Origin: Clostridiales bacterium
GTDB taxonomy: Bacteria > Bacillota > Clostridia > Saccharofermentanales > Saccharofermentanaceae
Direction: 5' to 3'
Assembly (NCBI GenBank): GCA_017940895.1
Contig: JAGAXM010000015.1
Span: 29,381-93,380, forward strand
DNA length: 64,000 nucleotides
A model generated the notes under the pieces. It saw nothing but the letters and a program-made list of their open reading frames with translations, made no database searches and had not been told where the DNA came from. The translations under genes were made by a program, and so were the position numbers. Position 1 is the first letter of the stretch. Every line of letters begins with the position of its first letter. Positions 17,566 through 27,144 of this stretch are shown here, piece by piece.

Positions 17566-17928
17566 TTAGAACTGAAGTCCGGCTTCTCTTGCCGCTTCTG
17601 CCAAAGCTGCAACGCGTCCGTGATAGACATAACCGCCTCTGTCGAATACGACTTCGGAGATCTTCTTGTCCTGGGCTCTCTGAGCGATGAGCTTACCTAC
17701 TTCCTTAGCAGCCTCGATGTTGCTGCCGTTGTCCAACTTAGCGTCCTTGTCGAGGGAAGAAGCTGCTGCCAGCGTCGTTCCTGTTGTATCGTCAATTACC
17801 TGAGCATAGATGTGGCTGTTGCTTCTGTAAACGCAAAGCCTGGGACGCTCAGTAGTACCGGAAACAGACTTTCTGACGCGGAGGTGCTTTCTCTTACGAA
17901 TTTCATTCTTGTCAATCTTGTTAATCAT
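17566..17928 (-). CDS. rplR: 50S ribosomal protein L18
   Basis: 120 residues, standard length. Binds 5S rRNA with L5 in the central protuberance. Motifs [31 protein letters not shown] and [24 protein letters not shown] are conserved. Confidence 0.97.
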   Translation of the reverse strand: MINKIDKNEIRKRKHLRVRKSVSGTTERPRLCVYRSNSHIYAQVIDDTTGTTLAAASSLDKDAKLDNGSNIEAAKEVGKLIAQRAQDKKISEVVFDRGGYVYHGRVAALAEAAREAGLQF

Positions 17929-17946
17929 AATTCAATTTACCTCCCC

Positions 17947-18489
17947 TTACTTCTTAGCTCCGGTCTTACCTTCCTTGATGATCAGGTGCTCGCCGGCATA
18001 CTTGATACCCTTGCCCTTGTATACATCAGGAACTCTGAGGCTCTTGATCTTAGCTGCTGTCTCACCGACGAGCTGCTTGTCAGCGCCCTTAACCGTAAGT
18101 GTTGTCTGGGAAGGAACGTCAATTGTAATTCCTTCAGGAACCTTGAACTCGATAGGGTGGGAGTATCCGAGGTGGAATACTACATCGTTACCCTTCTTCT
18201 CTGCTCTGTAACCTACACCGTTGATCTCAAGATCCTTCTTGAAACCCTCGCTTACACCGACGACCATGTTGTGAAGCAAAGCTCTTGTCAGACCGTGGAG
18301 TGATCTGTGAACCTTATCGTCGGAGTGTCTTTCTACCGTGATAACGTCGCCGTCCTTAGTAACTGTGATGGAAGGATCTACGTTCATCTCGAGAACATTC
18401 TTATCCTTCTTTACTGTTACGTGCTGGCCGTCGATCGTTACGTCAACGCCTGCGGGGATCGTTATCGGCATTCTACCGATTCTGGACAT
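17947..18489 (-). CDS. rplF: 50S ribosomal protein L6
   Basis: 180 residues. Lies near the factor-binding centre. Two alpha/beta repeats; start MSRIGRMPITIPAGV and C-terminal PDVYKGKGIKYAGEHLI motif are canonical. It follows rpsH after a 97-bp structured gap instead of the usual short spacing. Confidence 0.97.
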   Translation of the reverse strand: MSRIGRMPITIPAGVDVTIDGQHVTVKKDKNVLEMNVDPSITVTKDGDVITVERHSDDKVHRSLHGLTRALLHNMVVGVSEGFKKDLEINGVGYRAEKKGNDVVFHLGYSHPIEFKVPEGITIDVPSQTTLTVKGADKQLVGETAAKIKSLRVPDVYKGKGIKYAGEHLIIKEGKTGAKK

Positions 18490-18517
18490 AAATTTTTCCT
18501 CCTGCTCTTTAGATTGC

Positions 18518-18584
18518 GCCTTGCCGCGGGATGCCCTCCCGTGACAGGCTTTTCAGAGATGTATAAAACCTTCTCGAAAAGGTT
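18518..18584 (-). promoter_or_regulatory. Structured gap between rpsH and rplF
   Basis: Two hairpins on the minus strand. The first (18567-18584; AACCTT/AAGGTT with TTTTATA after it) begins just past the rpsH stop and looks like a weak terminator. The second has an outer GCCT/AGGC stem (18518-18549) around CGGGA/TCCCG and lies upstream of the rplF ribosome site. It may control the rplF-downstream part of the operon. Confidence 0.4.
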
Positions 18585-18586
18585 TA

Positions 18587-18982
18587 TTACCAAACGTAAG
18601 CGAGAACTTCGCCGCCTACACCCATCTTGCGTGCTGCCTTATCTGTAACAACACCCTTGGATGTAGAGATAATAGCGATACCCATACCGCCGAGAACATA
18701 AGGAAGGTTCTCCTTGTCGGCATAAGTACGAAGACCGGGCTTGGAGATTCTCTTGATACCGGAGATAGCGTGCTTCTTACCGGCATACTTAAGAGTTACT
18801 GTGATAGTACCCTGCTTGGAATCTTCCTTAACGTCATATCCTGCGATATAACCCTCGTCCAAAAGGATCTGAGCTATAGCCTTCTTCAGGTTAGAAGCAG
18901 GGATCTCGACTGTAGCGTGACCTGCATTACCTGCATTACGAATTCTTGTGAGCATATCTGCAATTGCATCTGTAATCTGCAT
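18587..18982 (-). CDS. rpsH: 30S ribosomal protein S8
   Basis: 131 residues. Primary 16S-binding protein of the platform and known translational repressor of the spc operon in E. coli. Start [17 protein letters not shown] and C-terminal [31 protein letters not shown] are canonical. Confidence 0.97.
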   Translation of the reverse strand: MQITDAIADMLTRIRNAGNAGHATVEIPASNLKKAIAQILLDEGYIAGYDVKEDSKQGTITVTLKYAGKKHAISGIKRISKPGLRTYADKENLPYVLGGMGIAIISTSKGVVTDKAARKMGVGGEVLAYVW

Positions 18983-18999
18983 AACTCTTTTCTCCTTCC

Positions 19000-19185
19000 T
19001 TACCAGCTTGCCTTCTTAACGCCCGGGATCTGACCCTTGTAAGCCAGGTCACGGAAGCATACACGGCAGATGCCGTACTTGCGAATGTAAGCGTGAGGTC
19101 TTCCACAGAGCTTGCAACGGTTGTGCTGCTGTGTGGGGAACTTAGGAGTTCTTGTTGCCTTAAACTTCATTGATGTCTTTGCCAT
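19000..19185 (-). CDS. rpsN: 30S ribosomal protein S14, zinc-binding type
   Basis: 61 residues, the short type Z form. [18 protein letters not shown] start and zinc-ribbon CKLCG ... [17 protein letters not shown] with two CxxC pairs. Located between rplE and rpsH, the standard place in Gram-positive operons. A zinc-free paralogue is not seen here. Confidence 0.97.
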   Translation of the reverse strand: MAKTSMKFKATRTPKFPTQQHNRCKLCGRPHAYIRKYGICRVCFRDLAYKGQIPGVKKASW

Positions 19186-19203
19186 TTAATACTTTCCTCC
19201 CAA

Positions 19204-19746
19204 TCACTTACGGAACGGCATGCCCATGAGCTCGAGAAGCTTCTTAGCTTCCTCATCGGACTTAGCTGTAGTAACAATAATGATATCCATGCCGCGGATC
19301 TTGTCGATCTTATCGTAATCGATCTCAGGGAACATGAGCTGCTCCTTGATACCCATAGCATAGTTTCCGTGACCGTCGAAAGAATTAGGGCTGATGCCTC
19401 TGAAGTCTCTTACACGGGGAAGATCGATGCTGATGAGCTTATCAAGGAACTGATACATACGCTCACCTCTCAATGTAACCTTACATCCGATCTTCATGCC
19501 CTCACGAAGCTTGAAGTTAGCGATTGACTTTCTGGATACTGTAGCAACAGGCTTCTGACCTGCGATGATGCCCATGTCGCGCATAGCATTGTCGAGCGCC
19601 TTAGCGTTATCCTTGACCTCGCCGACACCCATGTTGAGAACGATCTTCTCAATCTTGGGGATCTGCATTACGGAGGAATACTTGAACTCGCTCTTCATAG
19701 CGGGAGCGACTTCTGATGTGTACTTTTCCTTTAATCTGGATGCCAT
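19204..19746 (-). CDS. rplE: 50S ribosomal protein L5
   Basis: 180 residues. Binds 5S rRNA and contacts S13 across the subunit bridge. Motifs [19 protein letters not shown] (here VGEV), [23 protein letters not shown] and [17 protein letters not shown] are canonical. Confidence 0.97.
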   Translation of the reverse strand: MASRLKEKYTSEVAPAMKSEFKYSSVMQIPKIEKIVLNMGVGEVKDNAKALDNAMRDMGIIAGQKPVATVSRKSIANFKLREGMKIGCKVTLRGERMYQFLDKLISIDLPRVRDFRGISPNSFDGHGNYAMGIKEQLMFPEIDYDKIDKIRGMDIIIVTTAKSDEEAKKLLELMGMPFRK

Positions 19747-19752
19747 CTTAAA

Positions 19753-20103
19753 TTAAACCCCCTTCTTGGCCTTCTTAACAGTGTCGATAACAGCGCCGCA
19801 CTTCTTGCAGACTCTGTCCTTGGAACCGTCTTCGTTTACCTTCTTAGCAACTCTTGTAGCCTTGCCGCACTTGGGGCAGACGATCATAACGTTGCTTGCA
19901 TCGATAGAACCTTCACGCTCGATGATTCCGGAAGGATCATTCTGCGTTCTTGCCTTCTGATGCTTCTTTACGATGTTAGCGCCCTCTACATAGACACGGT
20001 TCTTGTCTGTATCAACCTTGAGAACCTTGCCAGCGGCACCCTTGTCCTTACCGGAGATGACGATAACCTGATCGTCCTTCTTTACATGAACTTTATTTGC
20101 CAT
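19753..20103 (-). CDS. rplX: 50S ribosomal protein L24
   Basis: 116 residues. One of the two assembly-initiating 50S proteins. The KOW domain (VHVKKDDQVIVISGKDKGAAGKVLKV) is followed by a C-terminal zinc-ribbon with CPKCG and CKKCG, a form also found in other Firmicutes. It is 6 bp upstream of rplE. Confidence 0.96.
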   Translation of the reverse strand: MANKVHVKKDDQVIVISGKDKGAAGKVLKVDTDKNRVYVEGANIVKKHQKARTQNDPSGIIEREGSIDASNVMIVCPKCGKATRVAKKVNEDGSKDRVCKKCGAVIDTVKKAKKGV

Positions 20104-20117
20104 TTCTTATCTCCTCC

Positions 20118-20486
20118 TTAAAGAACTTCCGGTGCGAGAGAGAGGATCTTCATGTAGTCCTTCTCACGGAGCTCTCTTGCGATGGGTCCAAAGATACGTG
20201 TTCCCTTAGGGTTCTTGTCATCGTTGATGATGACTGCAGCGTTCTCATCGAACTTGATGTAAGAACCGTCTGCTCTTCTTACGCCCTTCTTGGACCTTAC
20301 TACTACAGCGCGAACAACGTCGCCCTTCTTAACCATTCCGCCGGGGGCAGCTGCCTTAACGGAACATACAATTACATCACCGATGTTGGCGTACTTACGC
20401 CATGAACCGCCGAGAACCTTAATACAAGCGAGCTCCTTAGCTCCTGTGTTGTCGGCAGATTTCAGTGTGGACTCAACCTGAATCAT
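20118..20486 (-). CDS. rplN: 50S ribosomal protein L14
   Basis: 122 residues, standard length. Forms intersubunit bridges and binds silencing factor RsfS. Start [27 protein letters not shown] and [24 protein letters not shown] end are canonical. Confidence 0.98.
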   Translation of the reverse strand: MIQVESTLKSADNTGAKELACIKVLGGSWRKYANIGDVIVCSVKAAAPGGMVKKGDVVRAVVVRSKKGVRRADGSYIKFDENAAVIINDDKNPKGTRIFGPIARELREKDYMKILSLAPEVL

Positions 20487-20510
20487 AGATATATCCTCCT
20501 TCTTACCTGC

Positions 20511-20768
20511 TTACTTAGCCTTCTCGACAATGGATACGAGTCTCCATCTCTTGTCCTTGGACAGAGGCTTTGTCTCCATAACCTTAACCTTATCGCCGAT
20601 CTTGCACTCGTTGTTCTCATCGTGTGCCTTCAGCTTATAAGTTCTCTTCATGATCTTTCCGTAAAGAGGGTGCTTAACGTGCTCTACTACAGAAACCGTG
20701 ATCGTCTTGTCCATCTTGTCAGATGTAACGAGGCCGACTCTTGTCTTTCTCAAGTTTCTTTCTGCCAT
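20511..20768 (-). CDS. rpsQ: 30S ribosomal protein S17
   Basis: 85 residues. OB-fold 16S-binding protein. [25 protein letters not shown] start, [21 protein letters not shown] and the final [13 protein letters not shown] are typical. 14 bp after rpmC. Confidence 0.97.
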   Translation of the reverse strand: MAERNLRKTRVGLVTSDKMDKTITVSVVEHVKHPLYGKIMKRTYKLKAHDENNECKIGDKVKVMETKPLSKDKRWRLVSIVEKAK

Positions 20769-20782
20769 CTTACGTCTCCCCC

Positions 20783-20980
20783 TTAGTTAGCCTTGAGCTG
20801 CTGCTCACGGATGATTGTCTTAACTCTTGCGATATCCTTCTTAACTGCAGAGATCTGCGAAGGATTGTCGAGCTGGTGTGTTGCATTCTGGAAACGAAGC
20901 TTGAAAAGCTGGTCCTTGAGAGAAACGAGTTCCTTTTCGAGCTCTTCGGATGACTTCTTACGAATCTCTTCAGCTGTCAT
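20783..20980 (-). CDS. rpmC: 50S ribosomal protein L29
   Basis: 65 residues. Helical protein at the tunnel exit near the SRP and trigger-factor docking site. [36 protein letters not shown] is the conserved helical core. It is 1 bp after rplP. Confidence 0.97.
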   Translation of the reverse strand: MTAEEIRKKSSEELEKELVSLKDQLFKLRFQNATHQLDNPSQISAVKKDIARVKTIIREQQLKAN

Positions 20981-20981
20981 A

Positions 20982-21416
20982 TCACTCTTCCTCCTTCTTG
21001 TTTGCTACCTTCTCGGCTACTACGAACTTTGTGCCGCAAGGAAGCTTGTGTCCTGCAAGTCTCATTGCCTCACGAGCCTGCTCCTCTGTTACGCCTGCGA
21101 TCTCGAAAAGGACTTTGCCCGGCTTAACAACTGCGCACCAGTACTCGTTTGCTGCCTTACCTGAACCCATTCGGACCTGAGCAGGCTTCTTGGAAACAGG
21201 CTTATCAGGGAAGATCTTGATCCAAACCTTACCGCCACGCTTTACGTATCTGTTGATAGCAATACGGGCAGCCTCGATCTGGTTTGCTTTGATCCAGCAA
21301 GGCTCGGTTGCTGCGATACCATACTCACCGTATGAAACGTAGTTGCCACGCATTGCCTTACCCTTCATGCGGCCTCTCTGCTGCTTTCTGTACTTTGTTC
21401 TCTTAGGAAGTAACAT
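20982..21416 (-). CDS. rplP: 50S ribosomal protein L16
   Basis: 144 residues. Near the A-site elbow and peptidyl transferase centre. Motifs [19 protein letters not shown] and [38 protein letters not shown] are canonical. It overlaps rpsC by one base. Confidence 0.98.
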   Translation of the reverse strand: MLLPKRTKYRKQQRGRMKGKAMRGNYVSYGEYGIAATEPCWIKANQIEAARIAINRYVKRGGKVWIKIFPDKPVSKKPAQVRMGSGKAANEYWCAVVKPGKVLFEIAGVTEEQAREAMRLAGHKLPCGTKFVVAEKVANKKEEE

Positions 21417-22153
21417 TAGTTCTGACCTCCTTCTACTGCAGCCTCAGCTGTCTTCTTTTCAGGGAGGATCTCACCCTTGTAGATCCATACCTTAACACCG
21501 ATACGACCGTATGTTGTGTTTGCCTCAGCAAAACCGTAGTCGATATCAGCACGAAGTGTCTGAAGCGGGATTGTACCTTCATGATATGTCTCAGAACGTG
21601 CAATCTCGGCACCGCCAAGACGGCCGGAGCACTTTGTCTTGATTCCCTGGATACCGGGCTGCTTCATTGCGGAAGCCATAACCTTCTTCATTGCTCTTCT
21701 GAAACCGATTCTTGCCTCGAGCTGGGAAGCGATATTCTCTGCAGCGAGCTGAGCGTTAGCATCGATATCCTTAACTTCCTTAACCTCTACTCTGAATTCC
21801 TTACCGAACTTCTTCTGAAGTGCTGCTGTAAGGGACTGGATGCCTGCACCCTTGGAACCGATTACAAGACCTGCTCTTGCAACCTCGAGAGTAACGGAGA
21901 TCTTCTCAGCGTCCTTTCTCTCGATGCTGATTCTTGCGATACCTGCAACGTTTCTTCTGCTCTCATCGATAGGCTTCTTGGAATTCTTACTTGCTTCCTT
22001 GATGAGTTCGTCAGTCTTCTTCATGATGAAGTCACGAACCTTCTTATCTTCAACAAGGAAATCGCCGAATGTCTTCTTATCGGCATACCAGCGGGCATCC
22101 CACTCCTTGATGACGCCTACTCTGTAACCATGGGGATTTACTTTCTGGCCCAT
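21416..22153 (-). CDS. rpsC: 30S ribosomal protein S3
   Basis: 245 residues, slightly longer than the usual 215-230, with a charged C-terminal tail after [12 protein letters not shown]. Forms the mRNA entry tunnel and helicase. Contains KH domain ([16 protein letters not shown]) and the C-terminal [31 protein letters not shown] motif. Confidence 0.97.
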   Translation of the reverse strand: MGQKVNPHGYRVGVIKEWDARWYADKKTFGDFLVEDKKVRDFIMKKTDELIKEASKNSKKPIDESRRNVAGIARISIERKDAEKISVTLEVARAGLVIGSKGAGIQSLTAALQKKFGKEFRVEVKEVKDIDANAQLAAENIASQLEARIGFRRAMKKVMASAMKQPGIQGIKTKCSGRLGGAEIARSETYHEGTIPLQTLRADIDYGFAEANTTYGRIGVKVWIYKGEILPEKKTAEAAVEGGQN

Positions 22154-22165
22154 GCGCTGTCCTCC

Positions 22166-22642
22166 TTATACTCTCTCTTTGAGAACAACAGTCACATGGC
22201 TGGTTCTCTTGTTGATTCTGTTTGCTGCGCCTCTTGCTCTGGGGATGAAACGCTTGAGGATAGGACCCTCGTTAGCGTAAGCATCTGCTACATAGAGATC
22301 GGACTTGTTAAGACCGAAGTTGTTAACCGCATTTGCCTCTGCGGACTTGAGCACCTTTGTAAGGACAGGCGAAGCTGCCTTGGGAGTGTAAGTCAGGATT
22401 GCATAAGCGTCATCGAGAGACTTGCCCTTGATGAGGTCAGCAACGATCTTTACCTTACGGGGTGAGATCCTGACATACTTTGCCGTAGCTGTTCCCTGAT
22501 CTCTTCTGAGACCGAGCTGCTTTCTCTGCTTCTTTGTGGGAACAGGAAGCTTAGAAGAAGCGGATACAGGCTTGCTGTATGCTTCGAGGATAGCCTCACG
22601 GTTATTGTCGATGTTTTCTTTGTTCAAAATAATCTTTTCCAC
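22166..22642 (-). CDS. rplV: 50S ribosomal protein L22 with N-terminal extension
   Basis: 158 residues against about 110 for most L22. The canonical core begins around residue 50 ([25 protein letters not shown]) and ends [13 protein letters not shown], including the tunnel-lining loop [16 protein letters not shown]. The first roughly 48 residues are extra and contain a basic [11 protein letters not shown] segment. The ATG at 22642 has a GGAGGAACGATTCGTGG-like ribosome region; no better internal start with a ribosome site is evident. Lies between rpsS and rpsC. Confidence 0.94.
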   Translation of the reverse strand: MEKIILNKENIDNNREAILEAYSKPVSASSKLPVPTKKQRKQLGLRRDQGTATAKYVRISPRKVKIVADLIKGKSLDDAYAILTYTPKAASPVLTKVLKSAEANAVNNFGLNKSDLYVADAYANEGPILKRFIPRARGAANRINKRTSHVTVVLKERV

Positions 22643-22664
22643 GAATCGTTCCTCCTTCCGGTTA

Positions 22665-22943
22665 TCACTTCGATGCGGACTTTTCGCCGCTTGTGTGACC
22701 GCCGAACTTACGTGTCTGAGCGAACTCTCCGAGCTTATGACCGATCATATCCTCTGTAACATATACAGGAATGAACTTGTGACCGTCATATACACCGATT
22801 GTATGACCTACGAACTCAGGGAAAATGGTGGAAGCACGGGACCAAGTCTGGATAACCTTCTTCTCGCCCGCATCGTTCATTGCTTTGATTCTCTTCATAA
22901 GGGCGTCCTGTACGTAGTAACCCTTCTTAACGGATCTGGACAT
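22665..22943 (-). CDS. rpsS: 30S ribosomal protein S19
   Basis: 92 residues. Head protein paired with S13. [19 protein letters not shown] start, [33 protein letters not shown] and [14 protein letters not shown] motifs are canonical. Confidence 0.98.
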   Translation of the reverse strand: MSRSVKKGYYVQDALMKRIKAMNDAGEKKVIQTWSRASTIFPEFVGHTIGVYDGHKFIPVYVTEDMIGHKLGEFAQTRKFGGHTSGEKSASK

Positions 22944-22954
22944 CTTATTCCTCC

Positions 22955-23785
22955 TTAACCCTTTCTGCTTCTTACAATGTACTTGTTAGAAGCCTTCTTC
23001 TTATTTCTCGTCTTCTTACCGAGAGTAGGAACACCCCAAGGTGTAACAGGGCCCGGAAGACCGACAGGAGACTTACCTTCACCACCACCGTGAGGGTGAT
23101 CGTTCGGGTTCATAACAACGCCTCGAACGGAAGGACGCTTGCCCATGTGTCTGGACTTACCGGCCTTACCGACCTTAACGTTCTCGTGCTCTGCATTTCC
23201 GATGGAACCGATCATTGCACGGCACTTGAGGGAGATCATTCTAACCTCGCCGGAAGGAAGTCTTACCTGAGCGTAGTCGCCTTCCTTAGCCATGAGCTGA
23301 GCGGAAGCACCTGCTGTTCTTACGAGCTGAGCACCTGCACCGGGGTTCATCTCTACGCAGCAGATAACTGTACCTACGGGGATAGCCGAAAGAGGAATTA
23401 CATTACCGGGAAGGATATCGGCATTTACGCCGCTCTCGATCTTGTGTCCTACCTTGATTCCGTTAGGAGCAAGGATGTAGGACTTCTGACCGTCCTGGTA
23501 CTGAATGAGTGCGAGGTAAGCAGTTCTGTTAGGATCGTACTCGATAGCCTTAACTACTGCAGGTACATCGTCTCTTGTTCTCTTCCAGTCGATGATACGG
23601 ATCTTTCTCTTGTTTCCGCCGCCCTGATGACGAACGGTGATACGGCCGTAAGAATTACGACCTGCATGCTTCTTGGCTGTTACAAGAAGGCTCTTCTCAG
23701 GTGCCTTCTTTGTAAGGACAGAATAATCGGCAACTGCCATCTGTCTGACTGCCGGAGAAGTAGGTTTAAATGTTTTTACTGCCAT
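22955..23785 (-). CDS. rplB: 50S ribosomal protein L2
   Basis: 276 residues. Needed for subunit association and peptidyl transferase activity. [27 protein letters not shown] and the C-terminal [22 protein letters not shown] loop with the conserved His are present. 11 bp before rpsS. Confidence 0.98.
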   Translation of the reverse strand: MAVKTFKPTSPAVRQMAVADYSVLTKKAPEKSLLVTAKKHAGRNSYGRITVRHQGGGNKRKIRIIDWKRTRDDVPAVVKAIEYDPNRTAYLALIQYQDGQKSYILAPNGIKVGHKIESGVNADILPGNVIPLSAIPVGTVICCVEMNPGAGAQLVRTAGASAQLMAKEGDYAQVRLPSGEVRMISLKCRAMIGSIGNAEHENVKVGKAGKSRHMGKRPSVRGVVMNPNDHPHGGGEGKSPVGLPGPVTPWGVPTLGKKTRNKKKASNKYIVRSRKG

Positions 23786-23807
23786 TTTATTTACTCCTTA
23801 TCTGACC

Positions 23808-24164
23808 TTACACACCAAAGCCAAAGTCTTCGATGGATGTCTTATACTTCTTCGATGCCTTGACGCTCTTGCCGCCCTTACCGAGGTAAGAAACTTCCTT
23901 ACCCTCTGTATCGATAGTAACAACTGCCTTCTTATAAGCAGGTGTTCTGCCGAGCTGGTAGCGCTGTCTTCTGAGCTTACCGTCATAGTTAGCAACGTTA
24001 ACTGCTGTGACCTTTACGTCGAAAAGCTCTTCGCAAGCCTTCTTGACTTCTGTCTTAGTAGCGTCAACAGCAACCTTGAATGTGTACTTGCCGTCTGCCA
24101 TCTCACCGGAGGACTTCTCGGTGATTACAGGTGCGAGGATGATATCCTGTGCTGTCTTAATCAT
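23808..24164 (-). CDS. rplW: 50S ribosomal protein L23
   Basis: 118 residues; about 20 longer at the C-terminus than the usual 95-100. Tunnel-exit protein that docks SRP and trigger factor. DIILAPVITEKSSGEMADGKYTFKVA and VTAVNVANYDGKLRRQRYQLGRTPAYKKAVVTI are the conserved parts. Its start overlaps the rplD stop by 4 bp. Confidence 0.97.
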   Translation of the reverse strand: MIKTAQDIILAPVITEKSSGEMADGKYTFKVAVDATKTEVKKACEELFDVKVTAVNVANYDGKLRRQRYQLGRTPAYKKAVVTIDTEGKEVSYLGKGGKSVKASKKYKTSIEDFGFGV

Positions 24165-24784
24165 GCGTACACCTCCTGAATCTTCTCAACAGCTGCCTTT
24201 GTTACGAGGAGGCTGTCATACTTCATGATGTCAAATACGTTGATCTCGTTAACCTGAGCGGACTTAACATCGGGGATGTTTCTTGTAGAAAGAACTGCGT
24301 TCTCGTTCACGCTGTCAAGAACGATGAATGCACCCTCTGCAGCCTTAAGATCCTTGAGAGCCTTAACAGCAGCTGCTGTCTTGACAGCCTCGAGGTCGAA
24401 GTTCTCAACAACGATGATCTTGTTGTCAGCGAGCTTCGAAGAAAGAGCAGACTTCATAGCGAGTCTCTTAATCTTCTTGGGAAGCGTATAGCTGTAATCT
24501 CTGGGCTTGGGTCCGAAGATTGTACCACCGCCGACATACTGAGCAGAACGTGTGGAACCGTGACGAGCACGACCTGTTCCCTTCTGTCTCCAAGGGCGCT
24601 TACCGCCGCCTCTTGTCTCACTTCTCGTCTTTGTGCAGGATGTGCCCTGACGACGATTAGCGAGCGTATTTCTGATAACAGCGGCGATAGCATGCTTATT
24701 GGGCTCAATGCCGAAGATCTCGTCAGAAAGCTCGATAGAGCCAGTAACGGCGCCGCTAAGATTGTAGATGTCTAATTTAGCCAT
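24161..24784 (-). CDS. rplD: 50S ribosomal protein L4
   Basis: 207 residues. Lines the exit tunnel; the E. coli homologue represses its own S10 operon. The extended loop with TRGGGKRPWRQKGTGRARHGS and GGTIFGPKPRDYSYTLPKK is canonical. It overlaps rplW by 4 bp and lies 21 bp after rplC. Confidence 0.98.
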   Translation of the reverse strand: MAKLDIYNLSGAVTGSIELSDEIFGIEPNKHAIAAVIRNTLANRRQGTSCTKTRSETRGGGKRPWRQKGTGRARHGSTRSAQYVGGGTIFGPKPRDYSYTLPKKIKRLAMKSALSSKLADNKIIVVENFDLEAVKTAAAVKALKDLKAAEGAFIVLDSVNENAVLSTRNIPDVKSAQVNEINVFDIMKYDSLLVTKAAVEKIQEVYA

Positions 24785-24805
24785 TTTTATCTCTCCTCCC
24801 GCCTA

Positions 24806-25438
24806 TTACTTTGCTGCCTTAACGGAAGTCTCAACTGTTACGAGACCACCCTTAGGTCCGGGAATCGCGCCCTTTAAGACGAGGATTCCTCTGTCGCCGT
24901 CAACCATAACGACGCTCAGGTTCTGTACTGTGCAATTAACTGCACCCATATGTCCAGGCATCTTCTTGCCGGGCATAACACGACCGGGTGTAGATGTAGC
25001 GCCCATGGAACCGACTCTTCTGTGGTACATGGAACCGTGACCGGAAGGACCGCCCTTCTGACCGTGGCGCTTGATGTTACCCTGGAAACCCTTACCCTTG
25101 GAAACACCGCTTACATCAACCTGATCGCCTACTGCGAACATGTCTGATACCTTGATCTCCTGACCGAGCTCATAGTCCTCTTCGGTCTTGAACTCGCGGA
25201 TAACCTTCTTAACCTCTACGCCTGCCTTTGCAAACTGACCCTTATCAGGCTTGTTTACAAGCTTCTCGCGTACTGCGCCGGAACCGACCTTGACTGCCTT
25301 GTAGCCGTCAGTCTCAACAGTCTTGTTCTGGAGCACGTACATAGGCTCTACTTCGATGACTGTTGCAGGTATGACATTGCCGTTCTCATCGAAAAGCTGT
25401 GTCATTCCGGACTTTCTGCCGATAACAAATTTTGCCAT
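24806..25438 (-). CDS. rplC: 50S ribosomal protein L3
   Basis: 210 residues from the ATG at 25438 ([20 protein letters not shown]) with an AGGAGG site; a longer frame upstream runs through a structured non-coding gap. L3 starts 50S assembly. [24 protein letters not shown] and [27 protein letters not shown] are the conserved central motifs. Confidence 0.97.
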   Translation of the reverse strand: MAKFVIGRKSGMTQLFDENGNVIPATVIEVEPMYVLQNKTVETDGYKAVKVGSGAVREKLVNKPDKGQFAKAGVEVKKVIREFKTEEDYELGQEIKVSDMFAVGDQVDVSGVSKGKGFQGNIKRHGQKGGPSGHGSMYHRRVGSMGATSTPGRVMPGKKMPGHMGAVNCTVQNLSVVMVDGDRGILVLKGAIPGPKGGLVTVETSVKAAK

Positions 25439-25548
25439 TCTTCTTTTCCTCCTGTTTAGGTTATTGGTTCGCTCGCTTTGTGCGAACATGACCTCGGCCG
25501 ACGGACTTGGCGGTTCCGACAACCGATTAAATACCTGTGGTCAATCTC
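25439..25548 (-). promoter_or_regulatory. Structured gap between rpsJ and rplC
   Basis: 110 bp without a gene. On the minus strand two hairpins are visible: CGGTT/AACCG (25511-25525) and GTTCGC/GCGAAC (25467-25487), the second ending about 20 bases before the rplC ribosome site. No promoter of good quality is seen. It may be a second control point after rpsJ. Confidence 0.4.
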
Positions 25549-25857
25549 TTATGCCTTGAGGGCGATGGAAACACCTGCAGGTAAGTCAAGCTTCTGAAGC
25601 GCCTCAACTGTCTTGTTGTTGGACGTATATACATCGATCAGTCTCTTATGAGTTCTCTGCTCGAACTGCTCACGGGAATCCTTGTCCTTGTGAGGTGATC
25701 TCAGGATAGTAACGATCTCCTTCTCTGTAGGGAGAGGGATAGGACCCGAATAAGAAGCGCCTGTTCTCTGAACTGCATCGATGATAGCAGCAGCGCTCTC
25801 GTCGAGGAGCTTGTGATCATAAGCCTTGATCTTGATTCTTAACTTCTGGTTAGCCAT
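25549..25857 (-). CDS. rpsJ: 30S ribosomal protein S10
   Basis: 102 residues, standard. Head protein and, as NusE, partner of NusB/NusG in antitermination. [29 protein letters not shown] and [39 protein letters not shown] are canonical. It is the first gene of the super-operon; tuf/fusA (str operon) do not lie upstream. Confidence 0.98.
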   Translation of the reverse strand: MANQKLRIKIKAYDHKLLDESAAAIIDAVQRTGASYSGPIPLPTEKEIVTILRSPHKDKDSREQFEQRTHKRLIDVYTSNNKTVEALQKLDLPAGVSIALKA

Positions 25858-26130
25858 TTCTTTTCCTCCGAATATGCTGTATTTTCTTCAACCTTGCCGG
25901 GCGTTTCCTTGACTTCCATTCAAAAACCCGGATCTCCAGTTACCGTATATATACGGCACTTTGGCTCCCGGGCAACGGTTATCTTGTTAATCGCTGCCGG
26001 CTTTAAGCCGAATCGCCGGGATCCATGTCCCGACTGCTCCGCCGAAGTTACCCGCCTGACCGTGCAGCTCACTGGCTACAGACGGCAATCTCCGGTTTCA
26101 AAGCTTTGCGCGGCTTCTCAAAGTCGCACG
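25858..26130 (-). promoter_or_regulatory. Long structured 5' leader of the S10 operon
   Basis: About 270 nt between the predicted transcription start and rpsJ with no gene. The minus-strand RNA would fold into several hairpins: GTCGGGA/TCCCGGC (26015-26034), CGGCTT/AAGCCG (25999-26010), GGCAGCG with CGTTGCC over a 14-nt loop, and a composite element at 25927-25972 with outer CCCGG/CCGGG and inner GCCGTA/TACGGT stems. No U-tract terminator is obvious near rpsJ, so control would be of translation or processing. The function is inferred. Confidence 0.6.
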
Positions 26131-26136
26131 GGTGCA

Positions 26137-26165
26137 ATTTTACTACGGGTTTTTAATATTGGCAA
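26137..26165 (-). promoter_or_regulatory. Promoter of the S10-spc-alpha operon
   Basis: Minus strand TTGCCA (26160-26165), 17-bp spacer, TAAAAT (26137-26142), with AT-rich sequence upstream that could act as an UP element. Predicted start near 26130. Confidence 0.75.
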
Positions 26166-26211
26166 TAGTTTTTTTGTATAAATCTGCGTTTTTCTTACAA
26201 AACAAGTAAAA

Positions 26212-27144
26212 TCAACCTTTTCCCATGATTTCCGCAAAGATTTTTTCCAGTTCGGAAGGTGTAAAAGTGTACTTGGTTCCGCAGAAGTGACACACGGTCT
26301 CTATATCTTTATTATCTTTTATCATCTTATACAGTTCGGAGCGTCCTATGGCCGCGAGTCCGTCTGCCATCCTCTCCTTGGAGCACGGGCAGGAGAAACT
26401 TACCGGATAACCGTTAAGGTATGCGATCTCGGGATCCCCCATGAACAGATCAAGGATCTTCGCGGGCGAGAATCCTTCCTCCATAAGGAATGTGATCTCG
26501 GGGAAGCCTCCGTTCGCACGCTTCTCGACATAATCGAGATCCTCTTCCGTGAATCCGGGCATCATCTGTATCATCATGCCGCCGGCGTTTATGACGTGTC
26601 CGTCCTTGATCTGGACACCGAGCGCCACAACCGAAGGCGTCTGCTCCGAAGAAGCAAGATAATATGTAAAGTCCTCGGCGATCTCGCCGGATATAAGCTC
26701 GACTGATCCCGAATAGGGTTCCTTAAGGCCGACATCGCGGATCACGGTAAGAGATCCGTTCTTTCCTACCGCCGCTCCGACATTTATCTTGCCGGGACGA
26801 AGATATGTGGTCTCAACTTCGCTCTCGTAAGGATATGCCCTTGCATGACCTTTATTGTCACATACGCATGTCATACCTCTGATCGGACCGTCTGCTCTGA
26901 TGATAGTCGTCTGAGTATCGGTATCGTTCTTCAGGCTCTCGGCTATGAGCAAAGATCCCGTAAGAAATCTTCCGAGCGCTGCCGTGGCGGCATTGGTCGT
27001 GTTGTGTATGGATCTCGCCTTCTCGACCGCGGCAGTCGTTCTTATCGCGACAGCCTTAACATTCCCCTTAAGAGCAACCGCTCTTACGAGGTGGTCTTCC
27101 CTCTCGTCGAGGGGCATACCGGATGCGTAATACTTTTCGTCCAT
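26212..27144 (-). CDS. hslO: Hsp33 redox-regulated holdase chaperone
   Basis: 310 residues. Prevents aggregation of unfolding proteins under oxidative stress. The C-terminal zinc/redox switch has the expected CPC (FSCPCSKE) and CHFC (ETVCHFCGTKY) cysteine pairs. The N-terminal core motif RGMTCVCDNKGHARAYPYE is also typical. Its start shares one base with the M23 gene stop, making it the last gene of the cdaR-ftsE-ftsX-M23 operon. Confidence 0.95.
   Translation of the reverse strand: MDEKYYASGMPLDEREDHLVRAVALKGNVKAVAIRTTAAVEKARSIHNTTNAATAALGRFLTGSLLIAESLKNDTDTQTTIIRADGPIRGMTCVCDNKGHARAYPYESEVETTYLRPGKINVGAAVGKNGSLTVIRDVGLKEPYSGSVELISGEIAEDFTYYLASSEQTPSVVALGVQIKDGHVINAGGMMIQMMPGFTEEDLDYVEKRANGGFPEITFLMEEGFSPAKILDLFMGDPEIAYLNGYPVSFSCPCSKERMADGLAAIGRSELYKMIKDNKDIETVCHFCGTKYTFTPSELEKIFAEIMGKG

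Noticed and set aside
19753..20103. Zinc-ribbon C-terminus of L24 as an unusual fusion
   Set aside because: The two CxxC pairs occur in L24 of other Firmicutes as well, so this is a known variant.
21581..22465. Plus-strand open frame of about 294 codons opposite rpsC/rplV
   Set aside because: It lies antisense to two clearly conserved ribosomal protein genes, has Ser/Leu/Cys-rich composition typical of reverse-strand frames, and has no domain or ribosome site.
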